Below, piece by piece: positions 37,204 to 44,881 of a stretch of 64,000 nt of DNA; position 1 is the stretch's first letter; each line of letters begins with the position of its first letter. A program made the translations under genes and the position numbers. The notes beneath the pieces are model-generated. The model ran no database searches and had not been told where the DNA came from. It worked only from the letters and a program-made list of their open reading frames with translations. Origin of the DNA: VMCP01 sp965655465 (GTDB lineage Bacteria; Bacteroidota; Bacteroidia; NS11-12g; UBA955); assembly GCA_965655465.1 (NCBI GenBank), contig CBFHGY010000004.1, positions 8,601 to 72,600 of the forward strand, given 5' to 3'.

Positions 37204-38568
37204 ATGAGCGTGTTTCCCCAAAAATTCATACAACAACTTCAGGTTTTGTTTTCCGAGAAGGAATCCCTCGCTTTATTAGAATCTCTTGAACAACCCGCAC
37301 CTATATCGGTACGTTTAAACCCTTATTTCAAAGGACATTTGAGCGTTCCACATGAAAAAATTCCCCAATCCGAAAATGCCTATTTTCTGAACGAAAGGCC
37401 TTTGTTTACTGCAGATCCGGCATTTCACGCAGGTGCCTACTATCCACAGGAAGCAAATTCGATGTGGATTGGTGCTGTTTTTGGTTTTTTGCGCAAAGGT
37501 TATTTTGAAGAAAGCGAAGGGTTGGCTGTTTTAGACCTCTGCGCGGCTCCTGGAGGCAAAACAACGGACATATCTTCTAGATTGTTGTCTCAAGACATTT
37601 TAGTAGCCAACGAGGTGATTTCTGCGCGAAACGCTATTTTGTTTGAAAATGTGTGTAAATGGGGACTTGCGAACACCGTAATTACCAAAGCAGACGCGCA
37701 AAAGTTTGGTCAAAAAGGTCCTGTTTTCGATATGGTATTTTGCGATGCACCCTGTTCTGGAGAGGGAATGTTCCGTAAAGACAATATTGCTATCCAGGAA
37801 TGGTCTGAAGACAATGTAAGTCTCTGCACACAAAGACAACAACGAATAGTATATGATGTTTGGGATGCATTGAAACCAGGTGGTTTTATGATTTATAGCA
37901 CCTGTACTTTCAATCGCAATGAAAACGAAGACAATGTTTTGCGTATTTGTGAGGAAAAAGGTGCGGAAATCATTCCTTTTGAACATCCCGCAAAGTCCAA
38001 TTTATATGAATTGGAGCAGAACATGTATCGCTGTTTACCTCATTTATCCAAAGGAGAGGGACTGTTTTTTTGCATTTTGCGCAAACCTCAAGAATCCGAA
38101 AAACCCGAAGGACGGGAAATTTCCCCCAGAAACTCAAAAAACAAGAAACTTCCCTTAAAATCGCGATACCCCGGATTTACGTGTATCGAAAAGGGTAACG
38201 AAACCTATCTTCTGGCTGGTGAACGGGATCTGAATTTTATTCAGAACCTTCCTGGAATCGTGCACCCAGGGGTTCCCTTAGGAAGTTTTTTTAACGAAAA
38301 ATGGAAACCTCATCCCGCTGTTGCGCTCATTAAAAATGCTGAATTTGGTTTGCCAGAAGTAGAATTAAGCGATACGGCCGCGATGCAATTCTTGAAAAGA
38401 GAATTTATTCCACTCAAGCCAAAGGCTTTAGGGGCCGTGATTGTTTGTTGGAATGGACACCGTATAGGCACTGCAAATGCCGTTAAAAACGGCTTAAACA
38501 ACCTTCTTCCGATGGAATGGCGGGTTCGTGGTGATTTTACTGCACATAGCATTGTGGAGCAGAAGTAA
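37204..38568 (+). CDS. RsmF-like rRNA cytosine-C5 methyltransferase (NOL1/NOP2/Sun)
   Basis: 454 residues. SAM motif VLDLCAAPGGKTTDIS (about 109-124), VFCDAPCSGEGMFRK (catalytic Cys, about 180) and YSTCTFNRNENE (second Cys, about 232). A C-terminal region with PGFTCIEKGNETYLLAG and VIVCWNGHRIG resembles the RsmF/YebU RNA-binding domain. It probably methylates 16S rRNA. It has its own intergenic space on each side. Confidence 0.88.
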   Translation: MSVFPQKFIQQLQVLFSEKESLALLESLEQPAPISVRLNPYFKGHLSVPHEKIPQSENAYFLNERPLFTADPAFHAGAYYPQEANSMWIGAVFGFLRKGYFEESEGLAVLDLCAAPGGKTTDISSRLLSQDILVANEVISARNAILFENVCKWGLANTVITKADAQKFGQKGPVFDMVFCDAPCSGEGMFRKDNIAIQEWSEDNVSLCTQRQQRIVYDVWDALKPGGFMIYSTCTFNRNENEDNVLRICEEKGAEIIPFEHPAKSNLYELEQNMYRCLPHLSKGEGLFFCILRKPQESEKPEGREISPRNSKNKKLPLKSRYPGFTCIEKGNETYLLAGERDLNFIQNLPGIVHPGVPLGSFFNEKWKPHPAVALIKNAEFGLPEVELSDTAAMQFLKREFIPLKPKALGAVIVCWNGHRIGTANAVKNGLNNLLPMEWRVRGDFTAHSIVEQK

Positions 38569-38589
38569 AAACGAAGTGCCTGCTTAGGG

Positions 38590-38597
38590 TATCTTTG
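38590..38597 (+). promoter_or_regulatory. -7 box of the M16 protease operon (TATCTTTG), leaderless arrangement
   Basis: Exact TAnnTTTG match ending 4 nt before the GTG start at 38602. Confidence 0.6.
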
Positions 38598-38601
38598 TAT
38601 C

Positions 38602-39840
38602 GTGATTGACTTTAATCGATTTGAATTGGCCAATGGTTTGCGCGTAATTCACCATTACGATCCTTCGGTATCGACGGTTGTTTTAAACACTTTGTATAAT
38701 GTTGGCGCACGAGATGAATCGCCTGAAAGAACCGGTTTTGCGCATTTATTTGAACACTTAATGTTTGCAGGAAGCCAGCATGTTGCTTCTTTTGATAAAG
38801 AAATCGAACAAGCGGGGGGACAAAACAACGCATTTACCAACAACGAATTCACGAATTATTATATCAGCGTGCCCGCCGAAAATATCGAAACTGCGTTTTG
38901 GTTAGAAAGCGATCGAATGTTGGCATTAAACATCAATGAAAATTCTTTGGATGTTCAAAAAGGAGTGGTTATTGAAGAGTTTAAACAACGTTGTTTCAAT
39001 GCCCCTTTTGGGATGCTATGGCATCATGTACGCGACATGTTGTACAAAGAAAGTTCTTACCGCTGGCCGACTATTGGACTAACCTTTGACCATATCAGCG
39101 AGGCACAACTAACCGACGTAAGTGACTTTTATAAAAGATTTTACACGCCTCAAAATGCAGTTTTATCGATAGTGGGAAGTGTTGAACTCGAGGAGTGTAA
39201 AACATTGGTCGAAAAATGGTTTGGCGATATTCCTGCTTCAGGGGAAGCCAATTCAAACCAATACCCAAGCGAAAGCGATTGGAAACCTTCACGCCGAGTT
39301 GAAGAAGACTTGTCTCCCAATCCGGTAGTTTTTTTGGTTTGGAAAGGTCCTAATATCCAAGAAAAGGGTTCTCTTGAATTGGAAATTTTTGCTGATGTAT
39401 TAGGAGGTAGTGAGGTTTCCGATTTGTACGAAATCCTGGTAAAGCAAGAGGGTTTATGCAATGCAGCGGAATGTTTTTATATGCGTGGTATTGGAGAGGG
39501 TTTATTTATGGCTTATGGTATTTTGAACGAAGGTGTTTCACATGAAATCGTGGAAAATCGATTATTTGAAATCCTAGAAAATGCTTTCGATGCAAGCGAT
39601 TCTTATGCCTTTGAAAGTGCTAAGAATAAAATGTATACGCAATTATTGTTTGATCCGATTAACCCAATGAGTCGCGCACAAAAACTGGCATTTTGGGAAC
39701 ATTTGGGCAAACCAGAAATGATTAATAATGAAGTGGAGTTAATAAAAAATGTTACCCTTTCTGACACATTAGCTGTTGCAAAAAACTGTTTTTCACGTGA
39801 AAACGCTTCTGTTTTATATTACAATCCTAAAAACGCATGA
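38602..39840 (+). CDS. M16 zinc peptidase, catalytic subunit
   Basis: 412 residues from GTG 38602. It carries the inverted zinc motif HLFEH (about residue 51) and the distal Glu in VVIEEFKQR near 120. No signal peptide is apparent. The next gene overlaps it by 4 bp and encodes the non-catalytic partner, as in heterodimeric M16B peptidases. The natural substrate is unknown. Confidence 0.88.
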   Translation: MIDFNRFELANGLRVIHHYDPSVSTVVLNTLYNVGARDESPERTGFAHLFEHLMFAGSQHVASFDKEIEQAGGQNNAFTNNEFTNYYISVPAENIETAFWLESDRMLALNINENSLDVQKGVVIEEFKQRCFNAPFGMLWHHVRDMLYKESSYRWPTIGLTFDHISEAQLTDVSDFYKRFYTPQNAVLSIVGSVELEECKTLVEKWFGDIPASGEANSNQYPSESDWKPSRRVEEDLSPNPVVFLVWKGPNIQEKGSLELEIFADVLGGSEVSDLYEILVKQEGLCNAAECFYMRGIGEGLFMAYGILNEGVSHEIVENRLFEILENAFDASDSYAFESAKNKMYTQLLFDPINPMSRAQKLAFWEHLGKPEMINNEVELIKNVTLSDTLAVAKNCFSRENASVLYYNPKNA

Positions 39841-41117
39841 GTATAAGAGAAAACGCACCTGAAGTGCGTAACATATCCGGATTTAAGGTCCCCGAAATTC
39901 GTTTAGAAACGAGTGCCGCTGGAACCTCCTATTATTATGAAGAAACCCCAGGAATCGGTGCTGCTTCTGTTTTTTGGCTTATCCCAGTAACCAAGCAAGT
40001 CCAACACAAAGCTTATCAAGCACTTGCCGCTGTGGAAATGTTATTATCGGGAGGGGATGGAAAAAGCGAGAAAGAAATTTTGCAGTTTATTGAACACCTA
40101 GGCGCTTCGGTAGGTAACGATAGCGAACAACTATATGCGCGTATTCATTTCCGTTGTGCTAAAAATGCCGTTGAACCTGTTTTTAAATGGCTCTTGCATC
40201 ACGTTGAACACGCAGAGTATCCCCAAGAAGAGCTAGACCGTTATGCATTGGTAAAGAAGGCATCTATTGAAAGACGTATGCAAACCCCGGGTTATTGGTC
40301 TGATCGCAAAGCAAAAGAACTTCTTTACAAAGATCTTCCTTGGGTGGGAACTTTTGGCAATTTGGATGATTTTGATGCCCTTTCTCGTCTTGATTTACAA
40401 TCCTTTCACCAAGAATATATAAAAAATAGTTCGGGTGTATTGTTCTTCTCTGGAGATATTGATTTGCAACAAAAAGATGGTTTGATCGCTGTTTGGGAAT
40501 CCTATAACCGACCCAATTTTATTTGGGAGGTTAAAGAAGAATCGCTTACCCCTGCAGTTTTTGAAGAAACTCACAGTCATTCCGTTAAAAACACAACACA
40601 GGTGAGTTTAAAGATGATGAAACATATTGGTTACTTGGAAGAACACAAAACACACCAATATACGTTGCTCAACATGATACTAGGTGGCTATTTTGGTTCT
40701 CGTTTGATGCAAGAATTAAGGGAGAAACAAGGTCTTACTTATGGTATTAGTTCTTATTTTAATCCCTTATGGAAGGGCAGAAGTTGGAACATCTCTGGAG
40801 AGATGAATAGTGCCAATACTCAAAAAGCCTTAGATGCGATCTTTTTAATTATGAAAGAATTGCAACAAAGTCCCATTGGTCAAGACGAACTTGATAGAGC
40901 CAAAAAATATTATGCCGGAATGTTCCGATCTGGCTTTGATGGACCCTTTGCTGGGGCAACGAAAGCACTGCAAACCCTTGTCCGTAATTACAGCGGTACC
41001 TATTACGCGGATACCTTAGAACATATTTGGTCTGTCAATTCTGATTCACTTTTACAATTGGCACAAAATGAATTGAATACAAATACGTTTGTAAAGGTAG
41101 TCAGCGGCGACGTTTAG
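39837..41117 (+). CDS. M16 peptidase-like subunit without zinc site
   Basis: 426 residues of the M16 fold. Where the catalytic subunit has HLFEH this protein has AVEMLL, so the zinc site is absent. Its C-terminal half has REKQGLTYGISSYF, the R/Y element that completes the active site of the partner in M16B heterodimers. It is translationally coupled to the catalytic gene. Confidence 0.85.
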   Translation: MSIRENAPEVRNISGFKVPEIRLETSAAGTSYYYEETPGIGAASVFWLIPVTKQVQHKAYQALAAVEMLLSGGDGKSEKEILQFIEHLGASVGNDSEQLYARIHFRCAKNAVEPVFKWLLHHVEHAEYPQEELDRYALVKKASIERRMQTPGYWSDRKAKELLYKDLPWVGTFGNLDDFDALSRLDLQSFHQEYIKNSSGVLFFSGDIDLQQKDGLIAVWESYNRPNFIWEVKEESLTPAVFEETHSHSVKNTTQVSLKMMKHIGYLEEHKTHQYTLLNMILGGYFGSRLMQELREKQGLTYGISSYFNPLWKGRSWNISGEMNSANTQKALDAIFLIMKELQQSPIGQDELDRAKKYYAGMFRSGFDGPFAGATKALQTLVRNYSGTYYADTLEHIWSVNSDSLLQLAQNELNTNTFVKVVSGDV

Positions 41118-41129
41118 GGCTTTACATCC

Positions 41130-42860
41130 TTGTTAAAAAGAATTTTCCATATAATTTTTTTCTTATTTCCTTTATTTTCTAAAGGACAATCGGACTATGC
41201 TCCTCACCTGCAAAGGGCGTGTTTGGATCGCGTAACCGGTGCTTTGAGCTTACTGATAAGTCCTGGAAAAGATAGCTGCAATTCTTTCATAAAGTATCGA
41301 CTTTGGGGACGTACCGACACATTCAGTTCATTTGAACTATTAGATGAATCTAATACTTTTAATCAATTATCTTGGAACACGTTGCTTCCAAATAAAAAAA
41401 GATGGCAGCTATATATCAGCACGTACTTTTCCTGTACTCCGAGCGACAGTTTCTTGAGTAATTTTTTGTATATAGATAATGTTCCTCCCTCTTATGTAGA
41501 ACCCGACAGTGTTAGCATTGACATGAGCAACCAAAACTTGATTGCCGGCTGGACCAATCCTCCTGAAACAGACATTATGGGATACAGCATGTTTCGAGTA
41601 GATGGTTTGGGCAACAACATTTTGATCGATGAACAGAATGTGTTGTTTTATTCTTTTTTGAACTCTGATTTTCCCAGCAAACAGAGCGGAAATCGATTAG
41701 CGATTGCTGCGTATGATTCTTGTAGGAATGGTGGAGTGATTTCAAATTTCCATTCTCCTATATTATTACAAGTTAATACCAATGCTAATTACTTGTGCGA
41801 CAAGGGAATACAACTAAACTGGACCTCTTATGTTGGTTGGGAAGTCAAGGAATATGAAATCTTCATTCGCGATGCAGATCGAGGTATTCTATTACACCAA
41901 AGCAAGGTAGCTTCAAATCTTAACGACTTTGCATTTACCTTGCCCTATTTGAATGTTACCCTAGACATTTATGTGCGAGCACACAAACTAGGAGCCGAAG
42001 TAAGTTCTACTTCCAATCGCGTAGATCTCTTTGTTTCTAATTTCCCAAAGCCATCAAAGTCAACATCTCTTTATTTTACTTCTGTTTCCCAAACCTCTAA
42101 GATCGACTTAGAGGGCTATGTAAACGTTGGAGATAGTTTCGATGTGTTTTACACTTCCAACCTAAGCCCCTGGTTATTAACCTATAGCGAATCTAAATCG
42201 TCTGGAATTGTTCAATTTGCACACAATTTAAATGACACGAGAACAGCTTCCGTTTCTTTTCTTTTGGTTCGGTATAATCAATGCGGCGAGCCTGCGGATA
42301 GCTCCTTAGTTATCAGGAGCATTCACCTAAGAGGCAACGAAAGAGAGTTAAATTGGAATAACAACTTACAATGGGAGGCACTCGGTGATAACCCTTTATA
42401 TATCATAGAAAAAGAAGTGTCTGGCAACTGGGTTTCAATCGGGACCACTTCAGACAAAACGTTTACACTTCCTCCTTATGGCAATTATGAAGTTCGTGTA
42501 AAGGGCGTAACATCGCTATGGTCTACAGAAAGAAGGGGTTTCAGTTACAGCAATTCTATAACGGTAGACTTGGGTTTTGACAGCAGCTTGTTAGACACGA
42601 TATTAATTCCCAATGCCTTTACACCTGAGGGAATTAATCCTATTTTCAAAATAAGCAATCCTGCCATTTCATTAGGTGAATCACAGATGCAAATATTCAA
42701 CCGTTGGGGAGCTATTATTTACCAAGGAGATGCTTTAGTGGGTTGGGATGGAAAGGTTAATGGGAATCCGGTACCCGACAATATATATATCTACCGAATT
42801 AAGGCATTATATCGCAGAAAGCGCATTGAAAAAGCCGGAACGGTATTAATTTTGCGTTGA
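41130..42860 (+). CDS. Secreted protein with T9SS type B (CHU_C / gliding-motility-like) sorting domain
   Basis: 576 residues from TTG 41130 (MLKRIFHIIFFLFPLFSKGQ signal peptide). The body contains fibronectin-type III-like segments (for example LIAGWTNPPETDIMGYSMFRVD and IQLNWTSYVGWEVKEYEIFI). The last 85 residues, from ILIPNAFTPEGIN through MQIFNRWGAIIY, GWDGKVNGNPVPDNIYIYRI, are a type B sorting domain. Exported by T9SS; function unknown. ybeY overlaps its 3' end by 4 bp. Confidence 0.85.
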   Translation: MLKRIFHIIFFLFPLFSKGQSDYAPHLQRACLDRVTGALSLLISPGKDSCNSFIKYRLWGRTDTFSSFELLDESNTFNQLSWNTLLPNKKRWQLYISTYFSCTPSDSFLSNFLYIDNVPPSYVEPDSVSIDMSNQNLIAGWTNPPETDIMGYSMFRVDGLGNNILIDEQNVLFYSFLNSDFPSKQSGNRLAIAAYDSCRNGGVISNFHSPILLQVNTNANYLCDKGIQLNWTSYVGWEVKEYEIFIRDADRGILLHQSKVASNLNDFAFTLPYLNVTLDIYVRAHKLGAEVSSTSNRVDLFVSNFPKPSKSTSLYFTSVSQTSKIDLEGYVNVGDSFDVFYTSNLSPWLLTYSESKSSGIVQFAHNLNDTRTASVSFLLVRYNQCGEPADSSLVIRSIHLRGNERELNWNNNLQWEALGDNPLYIIEKEVSGNWVSIGTTSDKTFTLPPYGNYEVRVKGVTSLWSTERRGFSYSNSITVDLGFDSSLLDTILIPNAFTPEGINPIFKISNPAISLGESQMQIFNRWGAIIYQGDALVGWDGKVNGNPVPDNIYIYRIKALYRRKRIEKAGTVLILR

Positions 42861-43300
42861 TGTCGGAGTCCATTTTGTTTTTAGGTCATTCGCGTTTCAT
42901 TAATAGGAATGAACGCTCTAAAATACGCAAAACGTTGTCTTATTTGGCTGATAACCATACGTTTATCATTGATTCTTTGACATATATTCACCAAACAGAT
43001 CTGGAGCTCTTAGAAGTAAATATAACTCACTTAAATCACGACACCTACACAGACATCATCACCTTTGATTTGTCTGACAATGAGGGAGTTATAGATGGTG
43101 AAATTTATATTTCGGTAGACAGGGTTAAAGAAAACGCTCTATTGTTTGGTGTAGATTTTTGGACTGAGTATATCCGAGTTGTGTCCCATGGTTTATTCCA
43201 TTTAATGGGTTACGGAGACAAAACACCCGAGGAACAGGCGATTATGAGAAAACGGGAAGAAGAGGCCATTGCCTACTGGTCTGGTCTACGTTCCACGTGA
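42857..43300 (+). CDS. ybeY: rRNA maturation endoribonuclease YbeY
   Basis: 147 residues. It has the family pattern LNHDTYTDIITFDL, GEIYISVDRVKENA and the metal motif HGLFHLMGYGDKTPEE. The third His of the usual HxxxHxxxxxH is Asp, which as far as I recall is common in Bacteroidota. YbeY acts in 16S rRNA maturation and ribosome quality control. The last codons and the TGA stop are part of the parS-like sequence at 43290-43303. Confidence 0.9.
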   Translation: MMSESILFLGHSRFINRNERSKIRKTLSYLADNHTFIIDSLTYIHQTDLELLEVNITHLNHDTYTDIITFDLSDNEGVIDGEIYISVDRVKENALLFGVDFWTEYIRVVSHGLFHLMGYGDKTPEEQAIMRKREEEAIAYWSGLRST

Positions 43301-43303
43301 AAC
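43290..43303. promoter_or_regulatory. parS-like site 1
   Basis: GTTCCACGTGAAAC is identical to the core of B. subtilis parS (TGTTCCACGTGAAACA). It covers the ybeY stop codon. Confidence 0.7.
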
Positions 43304-43407
43304 CAAACTTTATTTAACCTTGAAATTAATCCTGTCCTATTGCGGATCGGGATGAATAGTGAGTATTCAAGGGGAAGGAAACCCGGTATAGCGGCTATTA
43401 TAGCCTG

Positions 43408-43577
43408 GGTATACATACATTTTTGCTACGCAAAATCACGGTTATCGAGTGGCTGACGCAGGAAGCCGTATCGAGATGCGATGTCCGTGATTCGACGAGA
43501 AACGAGTCGAATTGTATCGAGACCGGGTATGAGGCTGTTGTAGCTTCCATCTCGATACAATTTTGCTCCGCAAAATT
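43408..43577. repeat. First structured repeat unit plus element B and a truncated unit
   Basis: Unit A1 (about 43408-43483) has a degenerate left arm but the same ATTTTGC..GCAAAAT-like hairpin and right end as the array at 44094-44702. It is followed by element B (43484-43547), with the inverted repeat ATTCGAC / GTCGAAT, and by a truncated left half of unit A (43548-43577). Element B recurs at about 44448-44508. Confidence 0.7.
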
Positions 43578-43637
43578 GATTACAATGTCTATCCGAAAAA
43601 GTGCGGTAAAATTTCTCAACAAGACGCTAGCAAAGGA

Positions 43638-43922
43638 TTAGCTAAACTGTTTTCTTGAAAAACCAGGTAAACCCTCATTAAAACCTTCAATTAAGGCTAT
43701 CTACTTTATATGAGACCAGGATTGTATTTGCTTCTCTCTTTCGAAGGCAACATCAATTCTATCAAACACCTCGAAATAAACCAAGGTAACTGGTCGTCTC
43801 TTCTTAGTATAGTTAGCACCGTTTCCTGTTTGATGTTGGTTTATTCTCCTTTTTAAGTTTTTAGTACTTCCTGTATAAAAAGTACCATCATTACATAATA
43901 AAATATACATATACGCCTCCAT
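43638..43922 (-). pseudogene. GIY-YIG nuclease-like gene with in-frame stop
   Basis: The first 73 residues match the short GIY-YIG (UPF0213) family: MYILLCNDGTFYTGST, LKRRINQHQTGNGANYTKKR, VYFEVFD and FEREKQIQSW. A TAG at 43701-43703 then interrupts. The same frame continues past it as IALIEGFNEGLPGFSRKQFS to a TAA at 43638, and homologues usually have ...KKKxALIxGN there. So it looks like a recent nonsense mutation that removes the tail; the 73-residue product might still fold. It is isolated among repeats. Confidence 0.65.
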
Positions 43923-43945
43923 ATTACAAAGGTCTTATATTTTAA

Positions 43946-43959
43946 GTTCCACGTGGAAC
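43946..43959. promoter_or_regulatory. parS-like site 2
   Basis: GTTCCACGTGGAAC, a perfect palindrome one base away from the parS core, lies just upstream of the GIY-YIG remnant. Confidence 0.55.
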
Positions 43960-44093
43960 CCGAAGATTTGCAAATATTACAAAGAATCACAATTCTGTGC
44001 AGCATAGAGAATATGGCATTTTCGCAACAATAAGTTATTGCGCAACCTGAAGCTAAGCAAGCAATTAACCGTTGTAAGTATTATGTGCGTTTC

Positions 44094-44702
44094 CATCTCG
44101 ATACAATTTTGCTCCGCAAAATCACGGTTATGGAGTGGCCAACCCAGGAAGCCGTATAGAGATGCGATGTCCGTGCTTTCCAGAATATTACTGGTGTGTT
44201 AACGGAGGTCGCATCTCGATACAATTTTGCTAGCAAAATCACGGTTATCGAGTGGCTGAAGCAGGAAGCCGTATCGAGATGCGATGCACAAACTTTTCAG
44301 AATATTACTGGTGTGTACACGGAGGTCGCATCTCGATACGATTTTGCTACGCAAAATCACGGTTATCGAGTGGCTGACGCAGGAAGCCATATCGAGATGC
44401 GATGTCCGTACTTTCCAGAATATTACTAGTGTGTTCACGGAGGTCGAGTGATTCGACGAGAAACGAGTCGAATTGTATCGAGACCGAGTGTGAGGCTATT
44501 GTAGCTTCCATCTCGATACGATTTTGCTACGCAAAATCATGGTTATCGAGTGGCTGACGCAGGAAGCCGCATAGAGATGCGATGTACGAACAAAACAGAA
44601 TATTACTGGTGTGTTCACGGATGTCGCATCTCGATACAAATTTGCTCAGCAAAATCACGATTATCGAGTGGCTCATGTAGGAACGAGTATCAAGATGCGA
44701 TG
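44094..44702. repeat. Array of five structured ~76-bp repeats with conserved spacers
   Basis: Units at 44094-44169, 44212-44286, 44329-44404, 44509-44584 and 44627-44702. Each is bounded by CATCTCGATAC and GTATCGAGATG (11-bp inverted arms) and contains a palindrome ATTTTGCTAGCAAAAT or ATTTTGCTACGCAAAAT and a GGCT/AGCC mini-hairpin. About 42-bp spacers containing AGAATATTACTGGTGTGTT join them, so the period is 117-118 bp. One spacer carries element B (about 44448-44508). No open frame with coding character is present. The origin is unknown; a MITE-like or REP-like element is possible. Confidence 0.85.
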
Positions 44703-44849
44703 TCCAAGATTTACCTCAACCCTCATTAAATTGCATGGAGAGATGCAAACATTTATGTATGCCTAATTCCACAACTCCGTTCTCTACAAAAACGCTACCT
44801 TATACGCCGTTGGTGGATTCAATATTCAAAAGACCCCTCGAATTAATAT

Positions 44850-44857
44850 TATATTTG
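44850..44857 (+). promoter_or_regulatory. -7 box of mnmG (TATATTTG)
   Basis: Exact TAnnTTTG match, 24 nt before the mnmG ATG. The parS-like site 3 lies between box and start, in the predicted leader. Confidence 0.55.
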
Positions 44858-44866
44858 TATCATAAA

Positions 44867-44880
44867 GTTCCACGTGAAAC
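44867..44880. promoter_or_regulatory. parS-like site 3
   Basis: GTTCCACGTGAAAC, identical to site 1, ends 1 nt before the mnmG ATG. Confidence 0.7.
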
Positions 44881-44881
44881 C

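Noticed and set aside
39789..39804. Fifth parS-like site (TTTTTCACGTGAAAAC)
   Set aside because: Only 13 of 16 bases match and it lies in the M16 coding sequence, where chance matches are expected.
44094..44702. CRISPR array or integron attC array
   Set aside because: The repeated units are 76 bp, the spacers are nearly identical to each other, no cas or integrase gene is present, and the attC core ends are not recognisable.
44735..44881. N-terminal extension of mnmG
   Set aside because: It reads through the promoter box and parS-like site and has no counterpart in MnmG proteins, which start MNKYDVIVVGAG-like.
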